Shown in pieces: positions 1 to 7,930 of a stretch of DNA of 64,000 nucleotides (positions within the stretch are counted from its first letter, which is position 1; every line of letters starts with the position of its first letter). The notes under the pieces are model-generated. The model was not told the origin of the DNA and searched no databases. It worked only from the letters and a program-made list of their open reading frames with translations. Source of the stretch: Micromonospora luteifusca (GTDB lineage Bacteria; Actinomycetota; Actinomycetes; Mycobacteriales; Micromonosporaceae); assembly GCF_016907275.1 (NCBI RefSeq), contig NZ_JAFBBP010000001.1, forward strand, positions 3,276,001 through 3,340,000, read 5' to 3'. The position numbers were made by a program, and so were the translations under genes.

Positions 1-333
1 GAGGAGTTGGTCGGGGAGATCGCCGACGAGTTCGATCCGGCGAGCGTGGACGACGCCGGCCTGGTCGAGCTGACCGTGCCCGGCGGTGAGCGCACCGTGC
101 TGGTCGACGGGGTGCTCCGCTCCGACGAGTTGGCCGAGCAGACCGGCTTCCGGTTGCCCGAGGGGCCGTACGAGACGCTGGCCGGCTTCCTGATGGCTCA
201 GCTCGGGCACATCCCGCTGGCCGGCGAGACGGTCGAGGCGGGCGGCTGGGAGTTCACCGTGGTGGAGGTGGAGCGGCACCGGATCGAGCAGGTCCGGGTG
301 GTGCGCCCGGCGGAGCCGGACGACGATGACTGA
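1..333 (+). CDS. CorC/HlyC-type hemolysin family protein, C-terminal part (partial)
   Basis: The window opens inside this gene; only about the last 110 residues are present and the start lies upstream. What is visible is the small alpha/beta CorC_HlyC (transporter-associated) domain: an acidic start (EIADEFD), a strand-rich core with VDGVLRSDELAEQTG, the turn GPYETLAGFLMAQLGHIP and the closing WEFTVVEVERHRIEQV. In this family the domain follows a CNNM (DUF21) membrane domain and a CBS pair and is linked to divalent cation transport. The stop overlaps the next ORF by 8 bases, so the two are very likely cotranscribed and translationally coupled. The family is clear; the substrate is not shown by the sequence. 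Confidence 0.85.
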   Translation, partial: EELVGEIADEFDPASVDDAGLVELTVPGGERTVLVDGVLRSDELAEQTGFRLPEGPYETLAGFLMAQLGHIPLAGETVEAGGWEFTVVEVERHRIEQVRVVRPAEPDDDD

Positions 334-1327
334 GCTGCTGGTGACCGTGCTGTTGCTGCTCGGCAACGGGTTCTTCGTGGGCAGTGAGTTCGCGCTCATC
401 GCGTCCCGCCGGACGGTGATCGAGCCGCTGGCCGCCGGGTCGAAGCGTGCCCGGTGGGCGTTGTCGGCGATGAACCAGATCCCGTTGATGATCGCCGGCG
501 CGCAACTGGGCATCACGGTCTGCTCGCTGGGCCTGGGCGCGATCGCCGAGCCGGCGTTGGCGCACCTGCTGGAGCCGCCGTTCCACGTGGCCGGCCTGCC
601 CGAGCGGGCGGTGCACCCGGTGGCGTTCGTGCTGGCCCTGGGCGTGGTGGTCTTCCTGCACACGGTCGTCGGTGAGATGGTTCCGAAGAACATCACGCTG
701 GCTGGTCCGGAGGTCTCCGCACTCTGGCTCGGCCCGGCGATGCTGGCGTTCTGTGTGGCCACCAAGCCGCTGCTGCTCGCGATGAAGTGGGCGGCCCGCC
801 GGGTGCTCGCGTTGTGGCGGATCGAGGCGTCCGAGGCGGTGAAGACGGTGTTCACCGCCGAGGAGTTGGCCGGGCTGGTCTCGCAGGCGCGCACCGAGGG
901 GTTGCTCGACGAGGAGCAGCACGCTCGGATCACCGGTGCTCTGGCCCTGCACAGCCGCACCGCGGCGGACGCGTTGCAGCCGTGGTCGACGGTGGTGACG
1001 GTGGCCGAGGACGTTTCGCCGGCGTCGTTGGAGGTGTTGGCGACCCGGACCGGCCGGTCCCGTTTTCCGGTGGTGCAGCGGTCGACCCGTCGGGTGCTCG
1101 GTTTCGTGCACGTCAAGGACGTGCTCGGGTACGCCGGGCAGGGTCGCCGGTCGCCGGTGCCGGCGGAGGTCTATCGGCCGCTGGCGGTGGTGCCGCCGGA
1201 GCGTACGCTGGCTGACCTGCTGCTGGCCATGCGCCGCGAACGGCGGCACATGGTGCTGGTCAGCGACGGCCGGCGCCCTCTCGGGGTGGTCACTCTTGAT
1301 GATGTATTGACCGCAATCGTTGGGTGA
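326..1327 (+). CDS. CNNM/CBS-domain hemolysin family membrane protein
   Basis: This 333-residue protein begins with a DUF21/CNNM membrane domain (first helix about residues 4-20, LLVTVLLLLGNGFF, then SEFALIASRR; further helices to about residue 165). It ends with a CBS pair (about 210-333; RFPVV, GFVHVKDVLGY and GVVTLDDVLTAIVG). Unlike its upstream neighbour it lacks the CorC_HlyC C-terminal domain. Tandem genes of this kind, one with and one without the C-terminal domain, occur in other actinobacteria. The ATG overlaps the upstream gene by 8 bases. A role in divalent metal efflux or homeostasis is a family-level inference. No terminator is evident before the promoter of the next gene. Confidence 0.9.
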   Translation: MTELLVTVLLLLGNGFFVGSEFALIASRRTVIEPLAAGSKRARWALSAMNQIPLMIAGAQLGITVCSLGLGAIAEPALAHLLEPPFHVAGLPERAVHPVAFVLALGVVVFLHTVVGEMVPKNITLAGPEVSALWLGPAMLAFCVATKPLLLAMKWAARRVLALWRIEASEAVKTVFTAEELAGLVSQARTEGLLDEEQHARITGALALHSRTAADALQPWSTVVTVAEDVSPASLEVLATRTGRSRFPVVQRSTRRVLGFVHVKDVLGYAGQGRRSPVPAEVYRPLAVVPPERTLADLLLAMRRERRHMVLVSDGRRPLGVVTLDDVLTAIVG

Positions 1328-1386
1328 GGCGCGAATACCCTTGGTGTGCAAGCGGTTGCACGACAGTGATGGTGATGGCGCTCGCC

Positions 1387-1415
1387 TTGATAACCGTCCC
1401 GACCTTCCCTAATGT
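1387..1415 (+). promoter_or_regulatory. SigA-type promoter for the first NlpC/P60 gene
   Basis: TTGATA at 1387-1392 and TAATGT at 1410-1415 are separated by 17 bases, close to the vegetative consensus. Transcription would start near 1422 and give a leader of roughly 80 bases. The leader contains an inverted repeat (ACCGACCG near 1421 with CGGTCGGT near 1473), but it does not show the c-di-AMP riboswitch motifs found before the paralogue at 4925. Confidence 0.6.
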
Positions 1416-1500
1416 GAGGCACCGACCGCTGTAGGTCGTCTGCCTCGGCCCTTCCCTCACGCGAGGCGCCCGGCGGTCGGTTGCAAAGGAGTCGGTGCCG

Positions 1501-2508
1501 GTGGCAACCATGCCCCCTCATCGTCACGACCTGAAAGTGTCTGCTCGGCCGGGTGGCCTGCGCCGCGCTGCCCACCGTCTGCTCGTCCTGGTCGCCGCCG
1601 CGGCGCTTGGCGCCGGTCTGCTGGCCGCGCCGGCACACGCCGCGCCCACGGTCGACGAGCTCGAGGCGCAGATCGACAAGAAGTGGGAGCAGTTGGAGCC
1701 CACCATCGAGCAGTACAACAAGGTCAGGGCGCAGCTGAAGGTCAATCGGCAGAAGTCGACGGACCTGCAGAAGAAGATCGAGCCGTTGTCGCTGCAGAGC
1801 GAGCTGGCGCTCAACCGGGTCGGCGACCTCGCCTCCCGCTACTACATGTCGGGCCCGTCGCACGACATCGGCGCGCTGCTGGTCAGCGCCAAGCCGGACA
1901 CGCTCACCGAGCAGCTCACCGTCCTCGACCGGCTGGCCGCGCAGGAGCGCAAGCAGGTCGAGGGTGTGCTGGCCGTGCGGGCCAAGTACGACGGCGAGAA
2001 GCAGAAGCTCGACGCGCTGATCGTCACCCAGACCAGGCAGCAGAACGAGCTGGCCGCCAAGAAGAAGCAGATCGACGCCGAGATCAAGCAGCTCGAGGCG
2101 TCGATGCCCAAGACCACGGTCGTGACCGCGGCCTGCCCGACCATCAACGGGGTGGTGAGCGCGGCCGCCCGTACCGCGATCAGGACCGCCTGCGGCAAGG
2201 TCGGCAAGCCGTACGTCTGGGGTGCCACCGGCCCGAACTCGTTCGACTGCTCGGGGCTGACCCAGTACGCCTACAAGGCGGCCGGGATCAGCCTCACCCA
2301 CCACACCGGTGACCAGTGGAACGAGGGCAAGGCCGTCTCACGAGCCGATGCCCGCCCCGGTGACCTGGTCTTCTTCTTCTCCGGCCTGAGTCATGTCGGG
2401 CTGTATCTGGGCAACAACCAGATGGTGCACGCTCCCCGAGCCGGTAAACCGGTGCAGGTGTCGAGCATCAACACGATGCCGGTCGCCGGGTTCCGCAGAC
2501 CCGGCTGA
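1501..2508 (+). CDS. secreted NlpC/P60 family peptidoglycan endopeptidase
   Basis: This is a predicted extracellular cysteine peptidase cleaving stem peptides of peptidoglycan. Counting from the GTG at 1501 it has 335 residues: a basic N-terminus and signal peptide ending near AHA-AP, a long charged coiled coil (about 50-200), and a C-terminal NlpC/P60 domain. The catalytic triad is visible as Cys250 (FDCSG), His298 (SHVGLYLG) and His310 (HAPRAG). A GTG at 1495 is also in frame but sits only 3 bases from the AAAGGAG at 1485-1491. The GTG at 1501 has better spacing and matches the start context (GTGGCA) of the paralogue at 4925. The architecture is that of RipA/RPF-linked hydrolases. It converges on the amidase at 2563 through a shared terminator. 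Confidence 0.9.
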   Translation: MATMPPHRHDLKVSARPGGLRRAAHRLLVLVAAAALGAGLLAAPAHAAPTVDELEAQIDKKWEQLEPTIEQYNKVRAQLKVNRQKSTDLQKKIEPLSLQSELALNRVGDLASRYYMSGPSHDIGALLVSAKPDTLTEQLTVLDRLAAQERKQVEGVLAVRAKYDGEKQKLDALIVTQTRQQNELAAKKKQIDAEIKQLEASMPKTTVVTAACPTINGVVSAAARTAIRTACGKVGKPYVWGATGPNSFDCSGLTQYAYKAAGISLTHHTGDQWNEGKAVSRADARPGDLVFFFSGLSHVGLYLGNNQMVHAPRAGKPVQVSSINTMPVAGFRRPG

Positions 2509-2521
2509 TCTCCCAGGCACG

Positions 2522-2556
2522 ACGACGGCCCCCGGTCACCGACCGGGGGCCGTCGT
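2522..2556. terminator. bidirectional rho-independent terminator
   Basis: A perfect 16-bp stem (2522-2537 with 2541-2556) closes a 3-base loop in the 54-base space between two convergent cell-wall genes. It can serve both the NlpC/P60 gene and the amidase. Confidence 0.8.
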
Positions 2557-2562
2557 GGTTTC

Positions 2563-4542
2563 TCAGCGGGGCGCGCCCAGCGGGGACGGCAGCAACTGCA
2601 CGTCGGCCAGGTCGACGTACATGATGCGGTGGCCGAACTGGATCTGCGCGTACCGGTTCTTGCCGCGGATCACCGTCCAGTCGCCGGGCGAGGAGCCGTC
2701 GACCGTGCTGGCCCGGTAGTACTCGCCGGCCAGCACCGCGCCGACGGCGTACCGCTGCCCGGCGGCCAGGGTGTACTGCAGCGGCGAGATCGCCTGGTAG
2801 GGCACGCCGGCCGGGTAGGCCGCCTGCTCCGGGTACGCCCGCCCGTACACCGGGATGGTGGCCCGTCCCGGCTTCGGGGTGGCCACCAGGCCGACGGTCC
2901 AACTGGCGGTCGGCGCGGACGCCGGGTTGTGGAACCACGCCCGCTGCCCGAGATACCAGATGGCCGTCCAGTCACCCTCGCGGCCGGCGAGCGCGTACGT
3001 CTGGCCGGCGGAGGCCCGGGCGCCGTGATCCGACACCTCCATCGTGTTCGGGGTGCCTTCGGGGCGCAGCGCGATGTCGTTGACCAGTGGCGCGTCCGCG
3101 GACGGTGCGGAGCGCAGCACCACCGCCGACGAGCCGCGCGGCGCGCAGGGCACACCGGCGGTGACGCAGCCGATGAACGCCGGCTGGTTGGTGGCGAAGT
3201 CCGGGTCGATCCGGACCAGACCGGTGGCCGGGGTGCCGGTGTCCAACCGTGGCGCGTGCAGCAGCTCGAAGTAGTGCGTCCAGTCCCAGTACGGGCCGGT
3301 GTCCCAGTGCATCCCGCGTACGGTCGCTGCGGTGGTGCCGGGCACGTTGTCGTGGCCGATGATGTGCTGGCGGTCCAGCGGAATGCCCAGCCGCAGCGCG
3401 AGGTGCCGGACCAGCTTCGCCGAGGTCCGATACATCGCCTCGGTGTACCAGGTGCCCTGCGCCGCGAAGCCCTCGTGCTCCAGCCCGACCGACTTGGCGT
3501 TGACGTACCAGTTGCCGGCGTGCCAGGCGACGTCCTTGGTCTTCACGTGCTGGGCGACGTGCCCGTCCACGGAACGCAGCGAGTAGTGCCAGCTCACGTA
3601 GGTCGGGTCCTGGACGAGCTTCAGGGTGGTGGCCCAGCTCGCCTCGGTGTCGTGGATGACGATGTACTCGATCTTCTGCCGGTCGGGCCGGTCGGAGAGG
3701 TCGTGGTTGCCGTAGTCCCCGTCGCCGAACGCCGCGTAGGGCGCCGGAATCCATTCGCAGGAAATGGTGCTGGGGCACTCCAGCCCGTCCGGGCGGGCGA
3801 GGCGGCGCAGGCCCAGCCGGTCCAGCCAGGAACGCTCGGGCCGGATCGCCCGGGCCGGCAGCGTGATCCGCTGGCCGTCGTCGGTCACCCGCGACTCGCC
3901 GGTGCCGATGGTGGTGAAGACCTCGTCGGCGAAGGCCGCCGCGGCGTCGGCACTGTCCGCGCCGGCGTAGCGGGCCACCGCGCCGTACCAGGTGGCCGGG
4001 TCGGTGCCGGCACCGACGGGGGCGCCCAACTCCCGCTGGTACGAGGCCAGCAGCGCCGCCCCGCCTCGGATGTTGACGTCGGCGTCGGTGCGTAGTGCGT
4101 CGGGAGCGGCACCGGTCAGTGCCGCGGCGGCGTCCACGGTCTGCAACGCGGCGGCGGGCGGCGCGGGGTCGTCGGCCGGCCGGGGAGCGGGTGCGAGCGT
4201 GGGGCGGGATTCGTCGCCGCGCGGGTCCTCGGTGCCGGCGTCGTGGTGGCCGCCGACCGGCAGAGCCGCCACATGTCGGGCGTCAGTCAGGTGCATCGGG
4301 CCGTAGCCGCCGCTGGTGCTCGGTGTGCCGGCGTTGCTGTCCCAGCGGGACTCCAGGTAGGAGACGCCGAGCAGCACGTCGGTCGGTACGCCGTATTCGG
4401 CCGCTGCGGCGGCGTACTGCTGCTGGCGGTCGGCGGTGGGTGCGGCGGCCGCGCTGGCGGGTAGCGGTACCGCGGTCGCGGCGGCGACCACGGCGGCGGC
4501 GAGCAGTGTGCGCCGGCAGGCGGACAGGGTTGGATGGTGCAT
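2563..4542 (-). CDS. secreted N-acetylmuramoyl-L-alanine amidase with N-terminal transglycosylase-like domain
   Basis: This 659-residue protein has a signal peptide (cleavage near PASAAAA, about residue 33). Next comes a lysozyme/SLT-like segment (about 40-215; YGVPTDVLLGVSYLESRWD with Glu64 as candidate acid, then GGYGPMHL). An Amidase_2 domain follows (about 285-430): YIVIHDTEAS carries the first zinc His, HIIGHDNVPG the second, and HWDTGPYWDW closes the site. The C-terminal 200 residues are strand-rich and SH3-like. Amidase_2 enzymes cut the MurNAc-L-Ala bond; the first segment would cut the glycan if active. It is read divergently from the riboswitch-controlled NlpC/P60 gene at 4925. The amidase call is firm; activity of the first domain is inferred. 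Confidence 0.85.
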   Translation of the reverse strand: MHHPTLSACRRTLLAAAVVAAATAVPLPASAAAAPTADRQQQYAAAAAEYGVPTDVLLGVSYLESRWDSNAGTPSTSGGYGPMHLTDARHVAALPVGGHHDAGTEDPRGDESRPTLAPAPRPADDPAPPAAALQTVDAAAALTGAAPDALRTDADVNIRGGAALLASYQRELGAPVGAGTDPATWYGAVARYAGADSADAAAAFADEVFTTIGTGESRVTDDGQRITLPARAIRPERSWLDRLGLRRLARPDGLECPSTISCEWIPAPYAAFGDGDYGNHDLSDRPDRQKIEYIVIHDTEASWATTLKLVQDPTYVSWHYSLRSVDGHVAQHVKTKDVAWHAGNWYVNAKSVGLEHEGFAAQGTWYTEAMYRTSAKLVRHLALRLGIPLDRQHIIGHDNVPGTTAATVRGMHWDTGPYWDWTHYFELLHAPRLDTGTPATGLVRIDPDFATNQPAFIGCVTAGVPCAPRGSSAVVLRSAPSADAPLVNDIALRPEGTPNTMEVSDHGARASAGQTYALAGREGDWTAIWYLGQRAWFHNPASAPTASWTVGLVATPKPGRATIPVYGRAYPEQAAYPAGVPYQAISPLQYTLAAGQRYAVGAVLAGEYYRASTVDGSSPGDWTVIRGKNRYAQIQFGHRIMYVDLADVQLLPSPLGAPR

Positions 4543-4699
4543 CGAACCCCCTAGATTCCACGAATGAAGGTGAGGTCACCTTCGCGCCGGCCGGGAGTCC
4601 GCGTCAATACCTTTCCATGTCTCGACGCGTCGAGAAAGAAATCTTCGCGTACGGGCAGTGACCCTCCCTGATCGGTACGGAGTGTCACGGCCGTGCGGG

Positions 4700-4729
4700 T
4701 TGCGGATCGGTAACGGGCGTCTCTACTCT
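4700..4729 (+). promoter_or_regulatory. candidate promoter upstream of c-di-AMP riboswitch
   Basis: TTGCGG (4700-4705) and TACTCT (4724-4729) with an 18-base spacer would start transcription around 4736, just before the riboswitch. The match is moderate. Confidence 0.4.
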
Positions 4730-4740
4730 GGTCATTCGTC

Positions 4741-4912
4741 GGCCCGATAGCAGCTCCGCCCAACCCGGGCGGTAACGGACCGACACCGCCGAGTCGTTTC
4801 CGAACGAACCGGGGACCCAGGTCCCCCGGGGTGAATCCGCAGCAAATGCGGTAGGGCGCCGACTTCCCGCCCGAACCCGTCAGCTAACCCGGTAGGCGGT
4901 CAGGAAGAAGGA
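4741..4912 (+). ncRNA. ydaO/yuaA cyclic di-AMP riboswitch
   Basis: The untranslated leader of the NlpC/P60 gene at 4925 carries the conserved blocks of the ydaO class: GGGGTGAATCCGCAG near 4829, GGTAGGGCGCCGACTT near 4850, CCCGAACCCGTCAGCTAACC near 4870 and GGTAGGCGGTCAGGAAGAAGG near 4890. These follow one another in the expected order. The class binds c-di-AMP and in actinobacteria commonly precedes cell-wall hydrolase genes, usually lowering expression when ligand is high. The aptamer runs almost into the Shine-Dalgarno sequence (GAAGGAG near 4906-4912), so control could be exerted at translation initiation or by termination. Exact ends are approximate. Confidence 0.92.
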
Positions 4913-4924
4913 GTACGGAACCCG

Positions 4925-5965
4925 GTGGCACTCCATGCCCCGCGGCCGTCGTCCGGGCGGCCGGCATCAGCCGGCCCGACGTCGATCGTGCCGCGCCCAC
5001 GCAGTTCCCGCTTCACCACCGCTCTCGCCGCACTGATCGGCGTCGCCGTCGTCCTGACGGGCAGCGCCACAGCGGCCCACGCCGACCCGAGCGTCGCCGA
5101 GATCGAGCGCCAGATCGACGCCGACTGGAACAAGCTCGAACCGATCATCGAGCAGCACAACGCCACCCGGGCCGACCTCGCCGCGAAGCGCAAGCAGGCC
5201 GACGCGGTGGCCGCCCGGATCGCCCCGCTGGAGCGTCAGGTCGACGCCGCGATGAACAAGGTCAGCGCCCTGGCCGTGCGCGCGTACAAGGGCGAGAACG
5301 TCGCGACCGTCAATGCGGTGCTGGGCAGCCGGTCACCCGGCGAGGTTGTTGGCCAGCTCGAGATGCTCGACCGCTTCGCGCACAACCAGCAGCAGGACGT
5401 GCGCGAGGTGGCGGATCTGCGCGACGATCTGGCCGCGCAGAAGGCGCCACTCGACGAGATGGTGGCCCAGCTGACCCGCACCGAGGCCCAGTTGGCTGCG
5501 AAGAAGAAGCAGATCAACGATGAGATCGACAAGCTGCAGAAGCTGCGTCTCAAGGTGTACGGCAGTGGTGGCGGCGGCCCGTTGCGTCCGGCGCCGTGCC
5601 CGGGCAGCTATCCCGGCGGTGCCGCGGGCACGGCGGTCAAGTTCGCCTGCGCCCAGATCGGCAAGCCCTACGTCTGGGGTGCCGAGGGTCCGAACTCGTA
5701 CGACTGCTCCGGTCTGATGCTGGCGGCCTGGGCGAAGGCCGGCGTGTCGCTGCCACACAATGCCGCCGCGCAGAGCCGCGCCACCAAGGATGTCAGCAGG
5801 GCCAACCTGCGCCCCGGCGATCTGGTCTTCTACTACAGCGACATCCACCACGTCGGCATGTACGTCGGCGGCGGCTGGGTGGTGCACGCCTCGCAGGCCG
5901 GTCAACCGGTCAAGATGAAGAAGGTCGACGACGGCCCGATCCACAGCTATGGCCGCCCAGGCTGA
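4925..5965 (+). CDS. secreted NlpC/P60 peptidoglycan endopeptidase under c-di-AMP riboswitch
   Basis: This is a 346-residue paralogue of the gene at 1501 with the same order: signal peptide (cleavage near AAHADP), coiled coil (about 55-210), Gly-rich linker (GSGGGGP) and NlpC/P60 domain. The catalytic residues are Cys261 (YDCSG), His309 (HHVGMYVG) and His321 (VVHASQ). The GTG start lies 12 bases after GAAGGAG. Its leader is a ydaO riboswitch, so expression should respond to c-di-AMP, unlike its paralogue. The enzyme would act outside the membrane on peptide cross-links, and the coiled coil suggests autoinhibition or a partner protein. A GC-rich terminator follows at 5980. Confidence 0.92.
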   Translation: MALHAPRPSSGRPASAGPTSIVPRPRSSRFTTALAALIGVAVVLTGSATAAHADPSVAEIERQIDADWNKLEPIIEQHNATRADLAAKRKQADAVAARIAPLERQVDAAMNKVSALAVRAYKGENVATVNAVLGSRSPGEVVGQLEMLDRFAHNQQQDVREVADLRDDLAAQKAPLDEMVAQLTRTEAQLAAKKKQINDEIDKLQKLRLKVYGSGGGGPLRPAPCPGSYPGGAAGTAVKFACAQIGKPYVWGAEGPNSYDCSGLMLAAWAKAGVSLPHNAAAQSRATKDVSRANLRPGDLVFYYSDIHHVGMYVGGGWVVHASQAGQPVKMKKVDDGPIHSYGRPG

Positions 5966-5979
5966 TCGAGGGTGACCGA

Positions 5980-6012
5980 AGGGCCCGTCGCGATTCGTCG
6001 CGGCGGGCCCTC
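5980..6012. terminator. terminator between NlpC/P60 gene and dcd
   Basis: A GGGCCCG-TCGCGA arm pairs with TCGCG-CGGGCCC, forming a strong hairpin in the space between these convergent genes. It is probably used from both sides. Confidence 0.7.
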
Positions 6013-6024
6013 GTCGTTACCGGT

Positions 6025-6603
6025 TCAGCGGGTGGGCCAGGTGCGCCAGTGCTGCCAGGCGCGGCTCGGCGTCGGCCCTCGCTGGCCCTGGTACCGCGAG
6101 CCGTAGACCACCGAGCCGTACGGGTGCTCGGCCGGCGAGGACAGCCGGAAGATGCAGAGCTGCCCGATCTTCATGCCCGGCCAGAGGGTGATCGGCAGGT
6201 TAGCCACGTTGGACAGCTCCAGCGTCACGTGACCGGAGAAACCCGGGTCGATGAAGCCGGCGGTCGAGTGCGTGAGCAGCCCGAGGCGACCCAGCGAGCT
6301 CTTCCCCTCCAGCCGGCCGGCGAGCTGGTCACCGAGCGAGATGACCTCCAGCGTCGAGGCGAGCACGAACTCCCCCGGGTGCAGCACGAACGGCTCGCCG
6401 TCGGGCACCTCGACCGCCGAGGTCAGGTCGTCCTGCTGCATCGCCGGGTCGATGTGTGTGTAGAGGTGGTTGTTGAAGACCCGGAACAACCGGTCGAGCC
6501 GCACGTCGATGCTGGAAGGTTGAACCAGGGTGGGCTCGAACGGCTCCAGGCCCAGCGTGCCGGCCTTGATCTCGGAGACCAGGTCGCGGTCGGAGAGCAG
6601 CAT
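6025..6603 (-). CDS. dcd: dCTP deaminase (probably bifunctional dCTP deaminase/dUTPase)
   Basis: This 192-residue enzyme deaminates dCTP to dUTP; actinobacterial members such as the M. tuberculosis enzyme also hydrolyse dUTP to dUMP. The fold signatures are clear: [20 protein letters not shown] (phosphate binding, about 100-109), [13 protein letters not shown] and VTLEL, where Glu129 is the expected catalytic base. The C-terminal [16 protein letters not shown] closes over the nucleotide. The ATG at 6603 gives the conserved MLLSDRDL start; the open frame extends far upstream without sense. It is divergent from the PNPOx-like gene, with a LexA-like box between them, so DNA-damage control of nucleotide pools is possible. 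Confidence 0.95.
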   Translation of the reverse strand: MLLSDRDLVSEIKAGTLGLEPFEPTLVQPSSIDVRLDRLFRVFNNHLYTHIDPAMQQDDLTSAVEVPDGEPFVLHPGEFVLASTLEVISLGDQLAGRLEGKSSLGRLGLLTHSTAGFIDPGFSGHVTLELSNVANLPITLWPGMKIGQLCIFRLSSPAEHPYGSVVYGSRYQGQRGPTPSRAWQHWRTWPTR

Positions 6604-6674
6604 CGGACCACCATAGCCGCGCCGCCCAAAGCCGTCGGATTCGGTGGCGGTGACCAGCGCGTCGAGGTCGCTGC

Positions 6675-6690
6675 TCGTACATTTGTTCGA
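6675..6690. promoter_or_regulatory. LexA-like SOS box between dcd and PNPOx-like gene
   Basis: TCGTAC-ATTT-GTTCGA matches 11 of the 12 arm positions of the actinobacterial LexA operator TCGAAC-N4-GTTCGA. The arm is immediately followed by TAGAAT (6691-6696), a likely -10 for the rightward gene, whose ATG at 6703 would then be almost leaderless. A repressor bound here would block that promoter; effect on dcd, 72 bases to the left, is less certain. Confidence 0.6.
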
Positions 6691-6702
6691 TAGAATGTCC
6701 GC

Positions 6703-7263
6703 ATGGCTTCCTGGTCCGAATTCGCCGCCGACGAGCCCCGACTCGCCGACGGGATCCGCGTTCTCCTCCAGCAGTACGGGCCGGGCTTCGGCTACCTGGC
6801 TACGGTCCGCGCCGACGGCGGGCCCCGGGTCCATCCGGTCTCGCCGGTCATCACCGACGAGGGTCTGTTCTGCTTCATCATCGACTCCCCGAAGCGCCGT
6901 GACCTCGAACGCGACGGCCGATACGCGCTGCACTCGTTCCCCCCGGAGGAGAGCGACGACGAGGCGTACGTGGCCGGCCGTGCCCGTCCGGTCACCGATC
7001 CGGCGCGGGTGGCCCGCTTGGCGCAGGGCGCCCGCGCGGAGCCGCAGGTCGACTGGCTGTTGTTCGAGTTCACCGTCGACGTGGCGATGCTGACCCGCCG
7101 CGAGCAGCACATCGCCGGCGTCCCGGGCCTCACGCCGGGTCGGCCGGCCGTCCGGGTGTGGCTCGACCCGCACGCCCCGTCGGCGGCGACCGCTCCGCTC
7201 GCCGTACCGCAGGCGCGCCCGACCCGTCTCAGCCGCGACGTCCAGTGCACGGCCGCCGCCTGA
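6703..7263 (+). CDS. pyridoxamine 5'-phosphate oxidase-like (FMN/F420-binding split-barrel) protein
   Basis: The 186-residue product has a split-barrel PNPOx-like fold: an N-terminal helix, then [23 protein letters not shown] (about 27-47) and [23 protein letters not shown], typical of small flavin/F420-dependent reductases and heme-utilisation relatives. The last 40 residues look disordered. The cofactor cannot be decided from sequence. TAGAAT sits six bases before the ATG, suggesting leaderless transcription overlapped by the LexA-like box at 6675. No gene follows in the same unit; tRNA-Gly lies 138 bases downstream. Confidence 0.8.
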   Translation: MASWSEFAADEPRLADGIRVLLQQYGPGFGYLATVRADGGPRVHPVSPVITDEGLFCFIIDSPKRRDLERDGRYALHSFPPEESDDEAYVAGRARPVTDPARVARLAQGARAEPQVDWLLFEFTVDVAMLTRREQHIAGVPGLTPGRPAVRVWLDPHAPSAATAPLAVPQARPTRLSRDVQCTAAA

Positions 7264-7401
7264 CCGCGGCCGGGCCATGAGCCGAGACCCCGGTGCCGAC
7301 TCCGTCGTGACGGGGCGGCACCGGGTGTACGCGGAAGTGCCACACCGCGCGGGGGTGCCTGGGTGCACAGGCCGGATGACTCGGGTACAGTGGTGCCGCT
7401 T

Positions 7402-7475
7402 GCGGGTGTAGTTCAATGGCAGAACATCAGCTTCCCAAGCTGACAGTGCGGGTTCGATTCCCGTCACCCGCTCCA
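7402..7475 (+). tRNA. tRNA-Gly (anticodon CCC)
   Basis: The 74-base gene folds into a complete cloverleaf. The acceptor GCGGGTG pairs with CACCCGC, the D stem is GTTC/GAAC, the anticodon stem TCAGC/GCTGA holds loop TTCCCAA (anticodon CCC, reading GGG), and the T arm is GCGGG-TTCGATT-CCCGT. Discriminator T and an encoded CCA end it. Its 3' 18 bases recur at 9423, marking it as an integration site. Confidence 0.97.
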
Positions 7476-7476
7476 C
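7459..7476 (+). repeat. attachment-site copy 1 (3' end of tRNA-Gly)
   Basis: These 18 bases cover the T-arm end, acceptor 3' strand and CCA of tRNA-Gly plus one base. They recur perfectly at 9423-9440. Both copies are followed by an AAGGCCCTGG...CCAGGGCCTT hairpin, the words TTCGACGTTCCA and a leftward integrase tail. Confidence 0.8.
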
Positions 7477-7564
7477 ACGAAAGGCCCTGGTCAGGACGCG
7501 AGTCCCAGCCAGGGCCTTCGACGTTCCAAGGTCAACGATCATGCCGCGTGCCATTGGCGTGCCA

Positions 7565-7930
7565 TTAGCCCCGGTCATCCCCGGCCCCGTCCGGGTTCGC
7601 TGCCCGCTTCTTGCCCTTCTTGTCGCCCGACTTCTTGCCGGGCTTGTCCTTGGCTTTGCCCGAGCCGTCGGCCGACTTCTTGGCCTTCTTCCGGTGGACC
7701 CGCATTGCCTCGTGCAGCGCCTGAGCGATGGCCCGATCCGCCTCAGCCGTGGCGTGCTGGTAGATCAACGCGGCCTGGGATGAGTCGTGCCCCATCCGCG
7801 CCATCAGGTCGCGGGTGCTCGCCCCGGTCCGCGCGGCGAGAGTGTTACCGGTGTGTCGCAGATCGTGGAAGTGCAGATGCGGTTGCCCGATCCGCCCGAC
7901 GGCCGCCTTCAAGACGGCCCGCAAGCGGGC
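7565..7930 (-). pseudogene. tyrosine site-specific integrase, C-terminal remnant 1
   Basis: About 120 residues resemble the catalytic tail of an actinobacterial phage/ICE integrase. HFHDLRHTGN supplies the box II His and Arg, LMARMGHDS the second His, and IYQHAT the nucleophilic Tyr, followed by a lysine-rich tail (KKAKKSADG). The N-terminal DNA-binding half and box I Arg are absent: upstream of about 7930 the frame turns into meaningless Pro/Arg-rich sequence. The tail points into the tRNA, as expected for an integrase next to its att site. It is likely inactive. Confidence 0.8.

Noticed and set aside
4551..4763. 70-codon minus-strand frame upstream of the amidase
   Set aside because: It overlaps the promoter of the riboswitch and has no native composition or ribosome-binding site.
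7602..7720. Lys-rich tail of integrase remnant 1 as a separate basic protein
   Set aside because: It is continuous with the IYQHAT catalytic end and shares its stop codon, so it is the integrase C-terminus.
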